From: Nocardia transvalensis
Lineage (GTDB): Bacteria > Actinomycetota > Actinomycetes > Mycobacteriales > Mycobacteriaceae
Length of the DNA stretch: 64,000 bases
Assembly: GCF_015477765.1 (NCBI RefSeq)
Contig: NZ_JADLQQ010000001.1
Span: forward strand, 806,001-870,000
Direction: 5' to 3'
Each line of letters opens with the position of its first letter. Positions within the stretch are counted from its first letter, which is position 1. Both the position numbers and the translations under genes were made by a program. Positions 18,401 through 26,472 of this stretch are shown piece after piece. A model generated the notes under the pieces. The model searched no databases. It saw only the letters and a program-made list of their open reading frames with translations, and was not told where the DNA came from.

Positions 18401-19062
18401 GCCCGGGCACCACCCTTCACAGCGCTCTTGACGATCACGACGCCGCCCTTGCGACCCGGGATCGCGCCCTTGATCAGCAGCAGACCGTTCTCGGCGTCCA
18501 CCTTGTGGACCGAGAGGTTCTGCGTGGTGACGCGGTCGTTACCCATCCGACCCGCCATGCGCATGCCCTTGAAGACACGGCCGGGGGTGGAGCAACCGCC
18601 GATCGAACCCGGCCGGCGGTGCACGGCCTGCGCACCGTGCGCGGCGCCCTGGCCACGGAAGCCGTGGCGCTTCATGACACCGGCGTAACCCTTGCCCTTG
18701 CTGGTGCCGGTCACGTCGACGAAGGCGCCCTCTTCGAACACGTCGGCGCTGATCTCCTGGCCGACCTCGAACTGCGAGGCGTCGGCGACGCGGATCTCGG
18801 CGACGTGGCGACGCGGGGTGACGCCCGCCTTGGCGAACTGCCCGGCGACGGGCTTGATCACCTTGCGCGGGTCGATGGCGCCGAAGGCGACCTGGACGGC
18901 GGAGTAGCCGTCCTTCTCGACGGTGCGGATCTGGGTCACGACGTTCGGTCCGGCCTTGACGACGGTCACGGGAACGACGCGGTTCTTCTCGTCGAACACC
19001 TGGGTCATGCCGAGCTTGGTGCCCAGGATGCCGGCAGCCGGCCTGCTCTTGTTGTCAGTCAT
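18397..19062 (-). CDS. rplC: 50S ribosomal protein L3
   Basis: The 221-residue protein starts at ATG 19062 ([23 protein letters not shown]). An in-frame GTG at 19080 overlaps the rpsJ stop and is an alternative, but the chosen start agrees with the family N-terminus. Core motifs are [25 protein letters not shown] and [27 protein letters not shown], which reach the peptidyl-transferase centre. Confidence 0.97.
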   Translation of the reverse strand: MTDNKSRPAAGILGTKLGMTQVFDEKNRVVPVTVVKAGPNVVTQIRTVEKDGYSAVQVAFGAIDPRKVIKPVAGQFAKAGVTPRRHVAEIRVADASQFEVGQEISADVFEEGAFVDVTGTSKGKGYAGVMKRHGFRGQGAAHGAQAVHRRPGSIGGCSTPGRVFKGMRMAGRMGNDRVTTQNLSVHKVDAENGLLLIKGAIPGRKGGVVIVKSAVKGGARA

Positions 19063-19076
19063 ATCTGGAGTCCCCG

Positions 19077-19382
19077 TCACTGAATGTTGACGTCGACACT
19101 GGCCGGCAGGTCGATGCGCATGAGCGCGTCGACCGTCTTCGGCGTCGGGTCGAGAATGTCGATCAGCCGCTTGTGCGTGCGCATCTCGAAGTGTTCGCGC
19201 GAGTCCTTGTACTTGTGCGGCGAACGGATGACGCAGTACACGTTCTTCTCGGTCGGCAACGGCACCGGCCCGACGACGCGGGCACCGGTGCGGGTCACCG
19301 TCTCGACGATCTTGCGCGCAGACGCGTCGATCGCCTCATGGTCGTAGGCCTTGAGCCTGATGCGGATCTTCTGTCCCGCCAC
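19077..19382 (-). CDS. rpsJ: 30S ribosomal protein S10
   Basis: The 101-residue protein is also a transcription antitermination factor (NusE). The start is GTG 19382 ([19 protein letters not shown]), with an AGGA ribosome site about 8 nt upstream; the frame is open for another 30 codons upstream but that is not S10 sequence. It is the first gene of the operon. Confidence 0.97.
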   Translation of the reverse strand: MAGQKIRIRLKAYDHEAIDASARKIVETVTRTGARVVGPVPLPTEKNVYCVIRSPHKYKDSREHFEMRTHKRLIDILDPTPKTVDALMRIDLPASVDVNIQ

Positions 19383-19799
19383 GCTGAGTGTCCTTTTCTC
19401 CGCTTTCGTCGTGTTCCGGAGGTTGCCCTCCGAACCACCCTCATTTGCATGCCCGAACTCACGAAGACGCATCAGCGCTCAACACGACCGAGCTCTATCG
19501 ACCCGATCCATCGCCGCTGTTCATCTGTCATGGTTCTTCCGGTCCACGCGGTCGGGCGTGTCGCTCATCCGCTCATTCTTCTGCCCCGGAATTTCTTCCC
19601 TTGGGCCTGAAGAACGCTGTCCCGGACGTACCCACGCCGGACTCGACGGGATACTCGGTGGGTACTGCTCGCACCGATCAGGTCGAATGCCCTACGGACA
19701 TACGCCACCCGGTGCAGGCAACCCGAACAGTATGCCCGACGGGTTCGCGCGACTTCAAATCGGGGGGTCTGTGACGCTCGCCAAGCCCCCCGGTGCTGG
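19383..19799. other. 417-bp leader and promoter region of the S10 operon, no gene seen
   Basis: No convincing ORF or RNA gene is present. It must hold the S10 operon promoter on the minus strand, but I could not pick a clear -35/-10 pair. No hairpin resembling a known ribosomal-protein leader was recognised by eye. Confidence 0.6.
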
Positions 19800-20339
19800 T
19801 TAAACGCGCAGGGGCTGGCGGCCTGGGTGCGTCCGACGCCAGACTACCGCGACGAAGATCAGCAGGCCGAGCAGCGGCAGGCTGCCGATCGTCCAACTCA
19901 GGGCCAGGGGTGGGCCGGGTTGGTCGAGGACTCGGACGTTGTCGAGGACTCCTTCGCCGTGGCCTTCGGGGCCGTCGATGGCGAAGGCGAAGCTGTAGGT
20001 GCCCGGGTCGTCGTAGGCCTTCACATCCAGTCCCCACGAGTCGCGCTGGCGCGGGTGGCGGACCAGCGGGCTGGTGTGCTCACCACGGCGGATGGCCGGG
20101 CCCTTCACGGTCAGCTTCCCGGATTTCCCGACGATGCCGCCGTCGGGCACGAAGGTGAAGTCCAGCGAGCGCATGGCCCGGATCGGCCAGGTCGAGAAGC
20201 CGACGGTCACCGTGTAGGGACCCGCCTGCACGCGTTCGGTGTGGACGATGTTCACGGGGGCATAAGCGGCGGCCGGGCCCGCGGTGAGCAACGACAGGAT
20301 GCTCAGGGCCAGGATCGCCGGGACGGCTCGACGCAGCAT
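19800..20339 (-). CDS. Secreted, membrane-anchored Ig-like protein (fourth gene of envelope operon)
   Basis: The 179-residue protein has a signal peptide (MLRRAVPAILALSILSLLTAGPAAA), a beta-rich extracellular domain (YTVTVGFSTWPIRAMRSLDFTFVPDGG, GTYSFAFAIDGPEG) and a single C-terminal membrane helix (LSWTIGSLPLLGLLIFVAVVW) with a short basic tail. The layout is that of a small periplasm-facing beta-sandwich protein, as in copper- and oxidase-related accessory proteins. Its ATG overlaps the stop of the preceding gene by three bases (ATGA-type), so translation is coupled. I do not recognise a named family. Confidence 0.75.
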   Translation of the reverse strand: MLRRAVPAILALSILSLLTAGPAAAYAPVNIVHTERVQAGPYTVTVGFSTWPIRAMRSLDFTFVPDGGIVGKSGKLTVKGPAIRRGEHTSPLVRHPRQRDSWGLDVKAYDDPGTYSFAFAIDGPEGHGEGVLDNVRVLDQPGPPLALSWTIGSLPLLGLLIFVAVVWRRTHPGRQPLRV

Positions 20340-21496
20340 CACCGAATCTCCTCGGCCGGGGCGAGGGTGAGCAGCATGGCGGCGAAGCGGCCGCCGAGGA
20401 AACCGGCGAGCAGCCCGAGCGGGATGCCGAGCACGGCCGTCAGCACGACCTCGGACGTCGCGAAGTGCGCCAGTGGGGCGGTGAGGATGAACTGCAGGGG
20501 CATACTCACGGCCACGATCACACCGATGACCGTGCCGAGCAGCGGCAGGATCTTCCTGGCGTCGCCCTGCCGCGCGCGCACCAGCCAGAACGCTGCCTCC
20601 ACCACCAGGGCCGCCACTCCCAGGAACATCGGTATCCCGCTGGGGAAGCTCGGCGGCCACGGCTCCAGTCCGTCGCGCAGGGGCAGGCCGATCGCCGAGG
20701 CGTAGGCCTGCGCCGCCCACGGCGAGAACCACCACAGCGCGGCCTGCTGCGCTCCGGTCGCCGCGGCGACGATCAGCGCCGCGCCCGGGCGGCCCAGCAC
20801 GATCGCCCCGATGAGCAACAGCATCGCGGTACACAGCACGGTTCCGCCGAGCACCGGATCGACCGGCAGCTCCAGCCTGGACAGGGCCACGAATGGGTTC
20901 GGCAGATGCGGGACCAGCACCGCGAGCGCGGCCACGAAACCGATCCGCCCCCACAATTCGTCGCGGTGCGCGGCGAAAACGATGACGCCTCCGATCATCG
21001 TGGTGGTCATCGCCAGGCCCAACGCGACGTGCGCGGGCGTGTCCAGCACCGCGTCGAAGCCGTAGATCGAATGCCACTGCAGGTCCATCAGGCCATAGAG
21101 CAGGAAGGATGCCGCACCAGCGCCGGAGACCAGATAGCCCAGCGGCACGGTCAGCGCGCCGCCGAACACTCGCACGGGTGTGCCACCGGCGCGCGGGACG
21201 GGGCGTCCGGCGCGCTGTGCCGCGGTCGCCATGATCACCATGGCCAGGCTGGCGAAGCCGGATACCGCACTGCCGGAATACAGGAACAGATGCGGCACCG
21301 TGAAGAAGGTGTCGGGACCGACATCGACGTGCCACTGGATGTCCCAGCTCACTCCGATCGTGGTGATGACGGTGCCGAGCAGCACGACCCAGGCGCCGAC
21401 GCGGGCGGCCGGGCCCGTGGTGTCGGCCACGGTGATCGGGGCGGCGGTGGTGCTCGCACGGCCCGCGGTCGCGCCGAACGGGACGGAGGTACTCAT
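20339..21496 (-). CDS. Polytopic membrane protein with duplicated D-x3-H-x12/13-H motif
   Basis: The 385-residue protein has about eight to ten hydrophobic segments. Two related motifs occur: D52-I-Q-W-H56 with a further His69 (SWDIQWHVDVG...PHLF), and D138-L-Q-W-H142 with His156 (LMDLQWHSIYG...PAHV). The first has the same Asp-x3-His-x12-His spacing as the copper ligands of PmoC in particulate methane monooxygenase, and the second differs by one residue. The overall sequence is not one I can assign to PmoC, so metal binding is inference. It lies between the FixH-like gene and the Ig-like gene in one operon. Confidence 0.7.
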   Translation of the reverse strand: MSTSVPFGATAGRASTTAAPITVADTTGPAARVGAWVVLLGTVITTIGVSWDIQWHVDVGPDTFFTVPHLFLYSGSAVSGFASLAMVIMATAAQRAGRPVPRAGGTPVRVFGGALTVPLGYLVSGAGAASFLLYGLMDLQWHSIYGFDAVLDTPAHVALGLAMTTTMIGGVIVFAAHRDELWGRIGFVAALAVLVPHLPNPFVALSRLELPVDPVLGGTVLCTAMLLLIGAIVLGRPGAALIVAAATGAQQAALWWFSPWAAQAYASAIGLPLRDGLEPWPPSFPSGIPMFLGVAALVVEAAFWLVRARQGDARKILPLLGTVIGVIVAVSMPLQFILTAPLAHFATSEVVLTAVLGIPLGLLAGFLGGRFAAMLLTLAPAEEIR

Positions 21497-21530
21497 GGGC
21501 GGGTCCTTCCAGTGTTCGCGCTCATCGGTA

Positions 21531-21980
21531 TCAACCGGATATCCAGAGGGGCAGGGTGATTCGGTCCTCGCCGTCGGTGGTGTGCAGCGACAGCCGCAGT
21601 TCCCAGGGGCCGGTCGTCATGAACGGCACTGCCGCGGCGCGGAAGTGGCCGGGACCGGTGGGCGTTGCCATGACGAGCGGGGCGGCGTGGCCCATGCGCG
21701 GTTCGATCGCCTCGAGGTGCACCATGGCGTCGACCGGGTTGCCGGATCGGTCGCTGACCTCGATATCCACATCGCTGTCGCCTAGACGGGGATGGGCGAT
21801 GGCGAGCGTGACGAGATGGCGGGGTGTGCCCGAACGCAGCACGAGCGGACCGGGCGGACTGGGCCAGAGCAGCCAGACCAGGAGGGCGACGATTGCGACA
21901 GTGATCAGCACAGCGAGGGCGAGCGACCGGAAACGCCTTCTGCTGCCCACGGATTCGGGGGCGGGTGCCGTGGTGGTCAT
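21531..21980 (-). CDS. FixH/YtkA-like membrane-anchored protein
   Basis: The 149-residue protein has a short Thr/Arg-rich N-terminus, one membrane helix (LALAVLITVAIVALLVWLLW) and an extracytoplasmic beta-sandwich resembling FixH/YtkA domains (VDIEVSDRSGNPVDAMVHLEAIEPRMGHAAP, GPGHFRAAAVPFMTTGPWELRLSL). The domain holds Met and His residues (M-V-H, R-M-G-H, G-H-F) suited to copper. Its start overlaps the stop of the upstream gene by 4 bases. FixH-type proteins assist metal handling or oxidase assembly; that role is inferred. Confidence 0.75.
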   Translation of the reverse strand: MTTTAPAPESVGSRRRFRSLALAVLITVAIVALLVWLLWPSPPGPLVLRSGTPRHLVTLAIAHPRLGDSDVDIEVSDRSGNPVDAMVHLEAIEPRMGHAAPLVMATPTGPGHFRAAAVPFMTTGPWELRLSLHTTDGEDRITLPLWISG

Positions 21981-23542
21981 CGCGGCGCTCCATGGATTCC
22001 GTGGTGGCCCCCGGATTCGGGCTGCGGTATCGGCGGGGTGGACGCGGGTGCGACATCGAGAACGATCGGAACGGTCAGCACCGTGTAGTTCCGTTCGGCC
22101 TGAATCCAGAGCCGATACCGCCCGGGCTTCGGGAAGGTGTAGGTGAACGGGACCTCGGGGCCGTAGGCGGCCACGGTTTCGTCGGGCGCGCTCTCACCGT
22201 TGACAGGCTGCATGAGCATGGCTCCGCCGCCCATCGAATGCGCATGACCCCACACGGTCGAATCCTGCACTGCCGCACCAATATCGGTATCGGCGGTGAT
22301 CGGGCCGGCGACGATCATATGTCCGACCATGCCGAGCCAGGGTTGTAGGTCGGCGGCATCGCCGAACCTCGCGGTGAGCGTGACGGGTGTACCTGCACGG
22401 GCAGGGGTGTTCGTGACGGTGACCGGTGTGGACTCGACGACGATCGACGCGGTGGTGTCCGCGCCCAGCCGGAGCGGGTTCACCTGTGCGACAGCAGGTC
22501 CCGGGTCAACCGTGAATCCGGTTGCGGCACGGACCATCTGGACACCGCCGCCGCGACGGGCCAATTCTGCGGACACCGCATAGTGGCCGGGCGTCGATGG
22601 CGTCAGATGGGCCTCGTAGCGGCCGGGTGCGGTTCGGATGGGGTGCAGATGCCGCAGTTCGCCGGTCGGGCCGATCACCAGCAGATGCATCAGGGCACTG
22701 TCGTGAACCATCAGATCGTCGGCGAGAGCTCCGGTCGCGGCATCGGTGACGACGAGCCGGAGATCTCCGGCCTGCCCGACGGCCGAGGCGCCGTTCTCGA
22801 CGGCGAGCATGACCGGCGGGCGCGAGAAGTCCGACAGCAGCGGCTGACCGAGCTCATAGGGATCGGTGGCGTTGTCCACGTCCGGATCGAGCTGGACGCC
22901 CGGCTGGGGCGGTAGCGGCAGCGAGACCGAGAGCAGCGCGGCGGCGACCGCCACCGCGACGCCGGCCACCACGCCCCCGGCCGGGACCAGCGCCCACGCG
23001 GTGCGCCGGGCGCGCAGGGCGACCACGGCCGAGACGGGAAGCAGGACACCGGCGGCCAGGAAGCCACCGTAGACGAGTCGTTCCGGCGGTGAGGTGGCCT
23101 GCTCGAAAACGACGAAGGGGATGCGGGCGACGCGGGCGCCGTCTCCGACGGTCAATTCCCAGGGACCGGGGCGGTTCACCGTGAGATCGGTGGCGTACAT
23201 CCCCGGCGTGCTGCCGAGGTCGATATCCCCGCGAGAGGTGGGCACACCCGCTGGGGGCAGGTCCGACGATCTCGCCGTCGCCCCGGACGGTATCGCCGCG
23301 AGGGCGAGCCTGCCCGCCGGAGTTCCGGTATGGGTGACCACCTCGACGCGCAACGGACCGGGCACCGAGGTCACCCTGCGGAGCACGACGGTCAGCTCCC
23401 GATCACCGATCGTCTGGGCGACGGAGACATCGGAGCCGGACGACGGGGAATCGGCCGCGGCGACCGGCAGCCCCGCCACAGCGAACATCAGGACGGCGAC
23501 GAGCGAAATGCTCGACCGAAGGACACGCCCTGCAGGAGTCAC
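21977..23542 (-). CDS. Large exported protein with two beta-sandwich regions and His/Met-rich segment
   Basis: The 521-residue protein starts at GTG 23542. It has a signal peptide (VLMFAVAGLPVAAA), a first beta-rich domain to about residue 150, two membrane helices around residues 155-215 and a long C-terminal exported part. The latter has HLLVIGPTGELRHLHPI, LGMVGHMIV, GHAHSMGGGAMLMQPV and a GGHHGIHG tail, consistent with metal (copper) binding. It heads the four-gene operon. A -10-like TACGAT 7 bases before the GTG suggests a leaderless message. No named family recognised. Confidence 0.75.
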   Translation of the reverse strand: MTPAGRVLRSSISLVAVLMFAVAGLPVAAADSPSSGSDVSVAQTIGDRELTVVLRRVTSVPGPLRVEVVTHTGTPAGRLALAAIPSGATARSSDLPPAGVPTSRGDIDLGSTPGMYATDLTVNRPGPWELTVGDGARVARIPFVVFEQATSPPERLVYGGFLAAGVLLPVSAVVALRARRTAWALVPAGGVVAGVAVAVAAALLSVSLPLPPQPGVQLDPDVDNATDPYELGQPLLSDFSRPPVMLAVENGASAVGQAGDLRLVVTDAATGALADDLMVHDSALMHLLVIGPTGELRHLHPIRTAPGRYEAHLTPSTPGHYAVSAELARRGGGVQMVRAATGFTVDPGPAVAQVNPLRLGADTTASIVVESTPVTVTNTPARAGTPVTLTARFGDAADLQPWLGMVGHMIVAGPITADTDIGAAVQDSTVWGHAHSMGGGAMLMQPVNGESAPDETVAAYGPEVPFTYTFPKPGRYRLWIQAERNYTVLTVPIVLDVAPASTPPIPQPESGGHHGIHGAPR

Positions 23543-23549
23543 AGGGCAG

Positions 23550-23555
23550 ATCGTA
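23550..23555 (-). promoter_or_regulatory. -10-like TACGAT giving a leaderless transcript
   Basis: TACGAT on the minus strand ends 7 bases before GTG 23542, so transcription would start at or next to the start codon. There is no ribosome site. Leaderless genes are common in Mycobacteriales. No clear -35 was seen. Confidence 0.4.
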
Positions 23556-23674
23556 GGAACCTTCCGGAGATGAAAGCGTCACTCCTGTAGTTGATTTGCC
23601 CTCCCCCGTTCGGGTGATTTCCTGCGGGTCGTCCGGAACGGCGCCCGGTCGTCTCCGGGCGGTACCCACCCGAA

Positions 23675-23692
23675 CTTACTCCACAGTAAGAT
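23675..23692 (+). promoter_or_regulatory. -10-like TAAGAT with overlapping inverted repeat
   Basis: TAAGAT at 23687-23692 ends 6 bases before ATG 23699, implying a leaderless transcript. The inverted repeat CTTACT-CCAC-AGTAAG (23675-23690) overlaps the -10, a position suited to repressor binding. No clear -35. Confidence 0.45.
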
Positions 23693-23698
23693 GCGGGC

Positions 23699-24175
23699 AT
23701 GACGAAAGAGACCACCACCCTCCGCGGCTGGCGCAAGCTGCCCGACAACCGGCTGGGGCACGCCCTGTTCTCGCTGGGCATGGTCGCCCGGGTGCCCTAT
23801 TTCGGCACCGTGCTGCCGACCGTCGTGCGGCTGGAGCCGGGATTGTGCGAGGTGACCGCGCCGAAGTGGTTCGGCATCCACAACCACCTGCGCACCTTCC
23901 ACGCCATCGCCGCCTGCAATCTGGCCGAGATCGCGATGGGCATGCTCAGCGAGGCGACGGTCCCCACCACCCACCGCTGGATCCCCAAGGCCATGAACGC
24001 CCAGTACCTCACCAAGGCCGAATCCGGCCTGCGCGCCATCGCCGAACTCCCGGAGGTGCCCGACTTCGACCAGATCACCGAGGGCCGCGACCTGGTCATC
24101 CCGGTTTCGATCTACGACAAGAAGGGCGTCGAGGTCGTCCACGCCGACATCACCATCTGGGTCACCCCGAAGTAA
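23699..24175 (+). CDS. Hotdog-fold DUF4442 protein
   Basis: The 158-residue protein resembles DUF4442 hotdog-fold, thioesterase-like proteins. The region KWFGIHNHLRTFHAIAACNLAEIAMGM matches the central hotdog helix with its H-N-H...F-H-A pattern, and the C-terminus ends in the usual paired strands (DLVIPVSIYDKKGVEVVHADITIWVT). A role on acyl-CoA or acyl-ACP is likely by family; the substrate is unknown. The message is probably leaderless. It converges on the lipase gene with 9 bp between stops. Confidence 0.8.
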   Translation: MTKETTTLRGWRKLPDNRLGHALFSLGMVARVPYFGTVLPTVVRLEPGLCEVTAPKWFGIHNHLRTFHAIAACNLAEIAMGMLSEATVPTTHRWIPKAMNAQYLTKAESGLRAIAELPEVPDFDQITEGRDLVIPVSIYDKKGVEVVHADITIWVTPK

Positions 24176-24184
24176 GCCGCCGGA

Positions 24185-25108
24185 TCAGCAGGGCGGGGGT
24201 GGGGTGTCGGCGAGGGCGGCGGTGACGAGGGTGATCGCGCGGGGGTCCTCGAGGAGGCGGCTGTGATCGACCTTGCGGGCGGGGCAGCCGTCTTGAACCC
24301 AGGCATTGCGGTTGGTGTCGGTGGGGTTGGCCAGTAGGGCGGTGTCGGTGGGGGTGATCACCTCGTCGTCCTTGCTGGCGATGGCGGTGTATCGGATTCC
24401 GGGCTGCGTTTCGCCACCCGTGTTCAGCGCGGCGAGGACGGAGGAGCCGATGACCTGCTGGACACCCGCTCTGCCGAAGACCTGAGCCGCGATGTCCGGG
24501 CCATCCATCCCCAGCGATGCCAGGTCGGGATACTTCGTGGGCAGTCCGGCGAAATCCGAACCGCGATACGGCGTTCCGAGGGTGACGACCGTCGTGGCCT
24601 CGCCCGGATGGGTCTTCAGATACTGCCGGATGACCGTGCCGCCGGTCGAATGACCCACCAGGGCAACGCGGGGCGCCCCCGTCGCCGCTCGCACACTGGC
24701 GACGAAGGCGGTCAGTTCGGCCGCCGAGGTGGCGATATCGGCCACGCCGTAGAGGGTTCGGCCCGACAGCGCCGCACCGACCGGGCCCAGTCCCGGCCAG
24801 CCCGGATTATCGGTTCCGCTCACCCCGGCCGCCAGGATCGGCGCCCGGCCCAGATTGGCCGCGAAGACGCAATAGCCCTCGCCGCGCAGCGTGGGTGCGA
24901 GCACCGTGAAGCTGCGGACCGCGTCGGTCGCCGAGCCGTGCACCAGTACAACGGGATTCGGCTTATCCGGCGTGGGACGGCAGGCGAAGTCGTTGGCACC
25001 GGCCAGGGTCGGCACCACCACCGGCTGCGCGGTGGCGGAGGGAGTCCCGGCGAGGGCCGTCGCGAGCAGTGCGGCGAAGACGGCGATCCGGGCGCGAGTA
25101 CGTCTCAT
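24185..25108 (-). CDS. Secreted alpha/beta-hydrolase lipase
   Basis: The 307-residue protein begins at ATG 25108 with a signal peptide (MRRTRARIAVFAALLATALAGTPSATA). HGSATDA is the oxyanion loop, GHSTGGT the nucleophile elbow, and DDEVITP and DHSRLLEDP carry candidate Asp and His of the triad. The pattern matches class 2 triacylglycerol lipases of actinobacteria, which cleave ester bonds outside the cell. The ATG overlaps the stop of the mycolyltransferase-like gene (ATGA), so the two are co-translated. Confidence 0.88.
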   Translation of the reverse strand: MRRTRARIAVFAALLATALAGTPSATAQPVVVPTLAGANDFACRPTPDKPNPVVLVHGSATDAVRSFTVLAPTLRGEGYCVFAANLGRAPILAAGVSGTDNPGWPGLGPVGAALSGRTLYGVADIATSAAELTAFVASVRAATGAPRVALVGHSTGGTVIRQYLKTHPGEATTVVTLGTPYRGSDFAGLPTKYPDLASLGMDGPDIAAQVFGRAGVQQVIGSSVLAALNTGGETQPGIRYTAIASKDDEVITPTDTALLANPTDTNRNAWVQDGCPARKVDHSRLLEDPRAITLVTAALADTPPPPC

Positions 25109-26136
25109 CGCTCCACCCCCAAGCCCGCGGCGAGCACCGGCCACGAGTCCTTCAGGTCGTCCTGCCAGTAGCCCCAGGAGTGGGTGCCGGTCGGGCGGAA
25201 GTTGTACTCGGCGGGGATGCCGAGGCTGTCGAGGCGCTTCTGCATGTTGCGGGCGCAGTAGTTCGTGCCCGCCTCGATGATCCCGCCGATCACGATCTGG
25301 TTGGCGAACAACCACGGCCCCTGCAGCGAGTGCTTACCGCCGTACACGTCGTATTGGCCGGGCAGGCCGTTGCCGGTGGAGATGTAGATCGCCTTGCCGC
25401 GCAGGCCCTCCGCGTGGACGTACGGATCGTTACGCACCCAGTTGGGGTCGCCGGGCGGACCCCACATGTTCTCCACATCGGCCAGGCCCCACTCCTCGAC
25501 GGTGAGCCGGATGAATTCGTGACCGATCGGGTCGCTGGTCTGCGCGCAGCCGCTGTAGGCGGCCACTGCCTGGTACATATCGGGCATGGTGGCGGCCAGG
25601 CCCAGAGTGGTGGTGCCCGACATGGAATAGCCCGCAAGGCCGTTGCGGCCGTTGGCATTCAGGTGCTTGTTCAGCAGCGGCGGCAGTTCCTGGGTCAGGA
25701 AGGTGCGCCATTTGTTGCGGCCCAGTCGCGGGTCGTCACGCTCCCAGTCGGCGTAATAGCTGAACATGCCGCCGATCGGCGTCACCACGTTCACGTTCTT
25801 ATCGGAGAGAAATTGCCACGCATCGGTTTTGGTGGCCCAGGTGGCACCGTCGATACCACCGCCCGCACCGAGCAGCAGATACAGTACCGGCCGCGGCACG
25901 CTCTGATCGGCGGCCCGCTGCACCTCCACCGGAATCTCGGCCCCCATCGCCGCCGAACGCACGGTCAGCGTCTCGTGCCGCGGATCGTCGACCTCGACCC
26001 CCACGATCGCCGACTCCCCCGGGTCGGCATGCCCGATCCCCGGCCCCGTCACCATGGCGCCGACCGCGATCACCGCCGCCCCGATCCCCGCCCACGCGGC
26101 CCGCAGCCGCCGACGCCCGTTACGAGCCTCGTTCAT
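25105..26136 (-). CDS. Antigen-85-type mycolyltransferase/esterase
   Basis: The 343-residue secreted protein starts at ATG 26136. A signal peptide ends at about Ala37 (GIGHA-DPG). Family features are PRPVLYLLLGAGGG, the nucleophile elbow G169-Y-S171-M-S, YSGCAQTSDPIG, and THSWGYW with the probable catalytic His. Antigen 85 proteins move mycoloyl groups between trehalose mycolates and arabinogalactan in the cell wall. The order Ser-Glu-His is consistent, though activity is inferred. It is in an operon with the secreted lipase. A paralogue lies at 38981-40054. Confidence 0.88.
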   Translation of the reverse strand: MNEARNGRRRLRAAWAGIGAAVIAVGAMVTGPGIGHADPGESAIVGVEVDDPRHETLTVRSAAMGAEIPVEVQRAADQSVPRPVLYLLLGAGGGIDGATWATKTDAWQFLSDKNVNVVTPIGGMFSYYADWERDDPRLGRNKWRTFLTQELPPLLNKHLNANGRNGLAGYSMSGTTTLGLAATMPDMYQAVAAYSGCAQTSDPIGHEFIRLTVEEWGLADVENMWGPPGDPNWVRNDPYVHAEGLRGKAIYISTGNGLPGQYDVYGGKHSLQGPWLFANQIVIGGIIEAGTNYCARNMQKRLDSLGIPAEYNFRPTGTHSWGYWQDDLKDSWPVLAAGLGVER

Positions 26137-26472
26137 ATTCACTCTCTCCAGGGCGTGCCCACACTCGTCCCGGGCACCGGCCTCCGGCACCCGCCGACAC
26201 AGGTTATGAACGCGCCCAAGGCGTTTCACGACAGAATTTGCTGGGACAAGACTTTTCGGGGCGTAACAGCACGCGATACAAAACCGATGAAATTGCTCTG
26301 TTACCCACACCCCGCCCGAATCCCGGCGGACCAGCGCAAATGCCATGAACGAGAACCGCACGACCCGGACCGGACGCGGCATCGCGGGCATATTGTGGGG
26401 AATCCCATAGCCGCCCTTCTCACCCGCGGCTACGAGTCAGGTCCGCGAGGGACTCCTGATTGAATGAGAGCC
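26137..26472. other. Divergent intergenic region with a spaced inverted repeat
   Basis: No gene seen in this 336-bp gap between the mycolyltransferase-like gene and the lycopene-cyclase-like gene. GTAACAG (26263-26269) and CTGTTAC (26298-26304) form an inverted repeat with 28 bases between arms, in a locally AT-richer stretch. It may hold the two divergent promoters or an operator. Confidence 0.45.

Noticed and set aside
19383..19799. S10 leader RNA element
   Set aside because: No convincing conserved hairpin could be recognised by eye, so it is listed only as an intergenic region.
19800..21335. Single long minus-strand frame covering the last two genes of the envelope operon
   Set aside because: Its first two thirds are an out-of-frame reading of the polytopic protein gene; only the last 180 codons, starting with a clear signal peptide at 20339, are a real gene.
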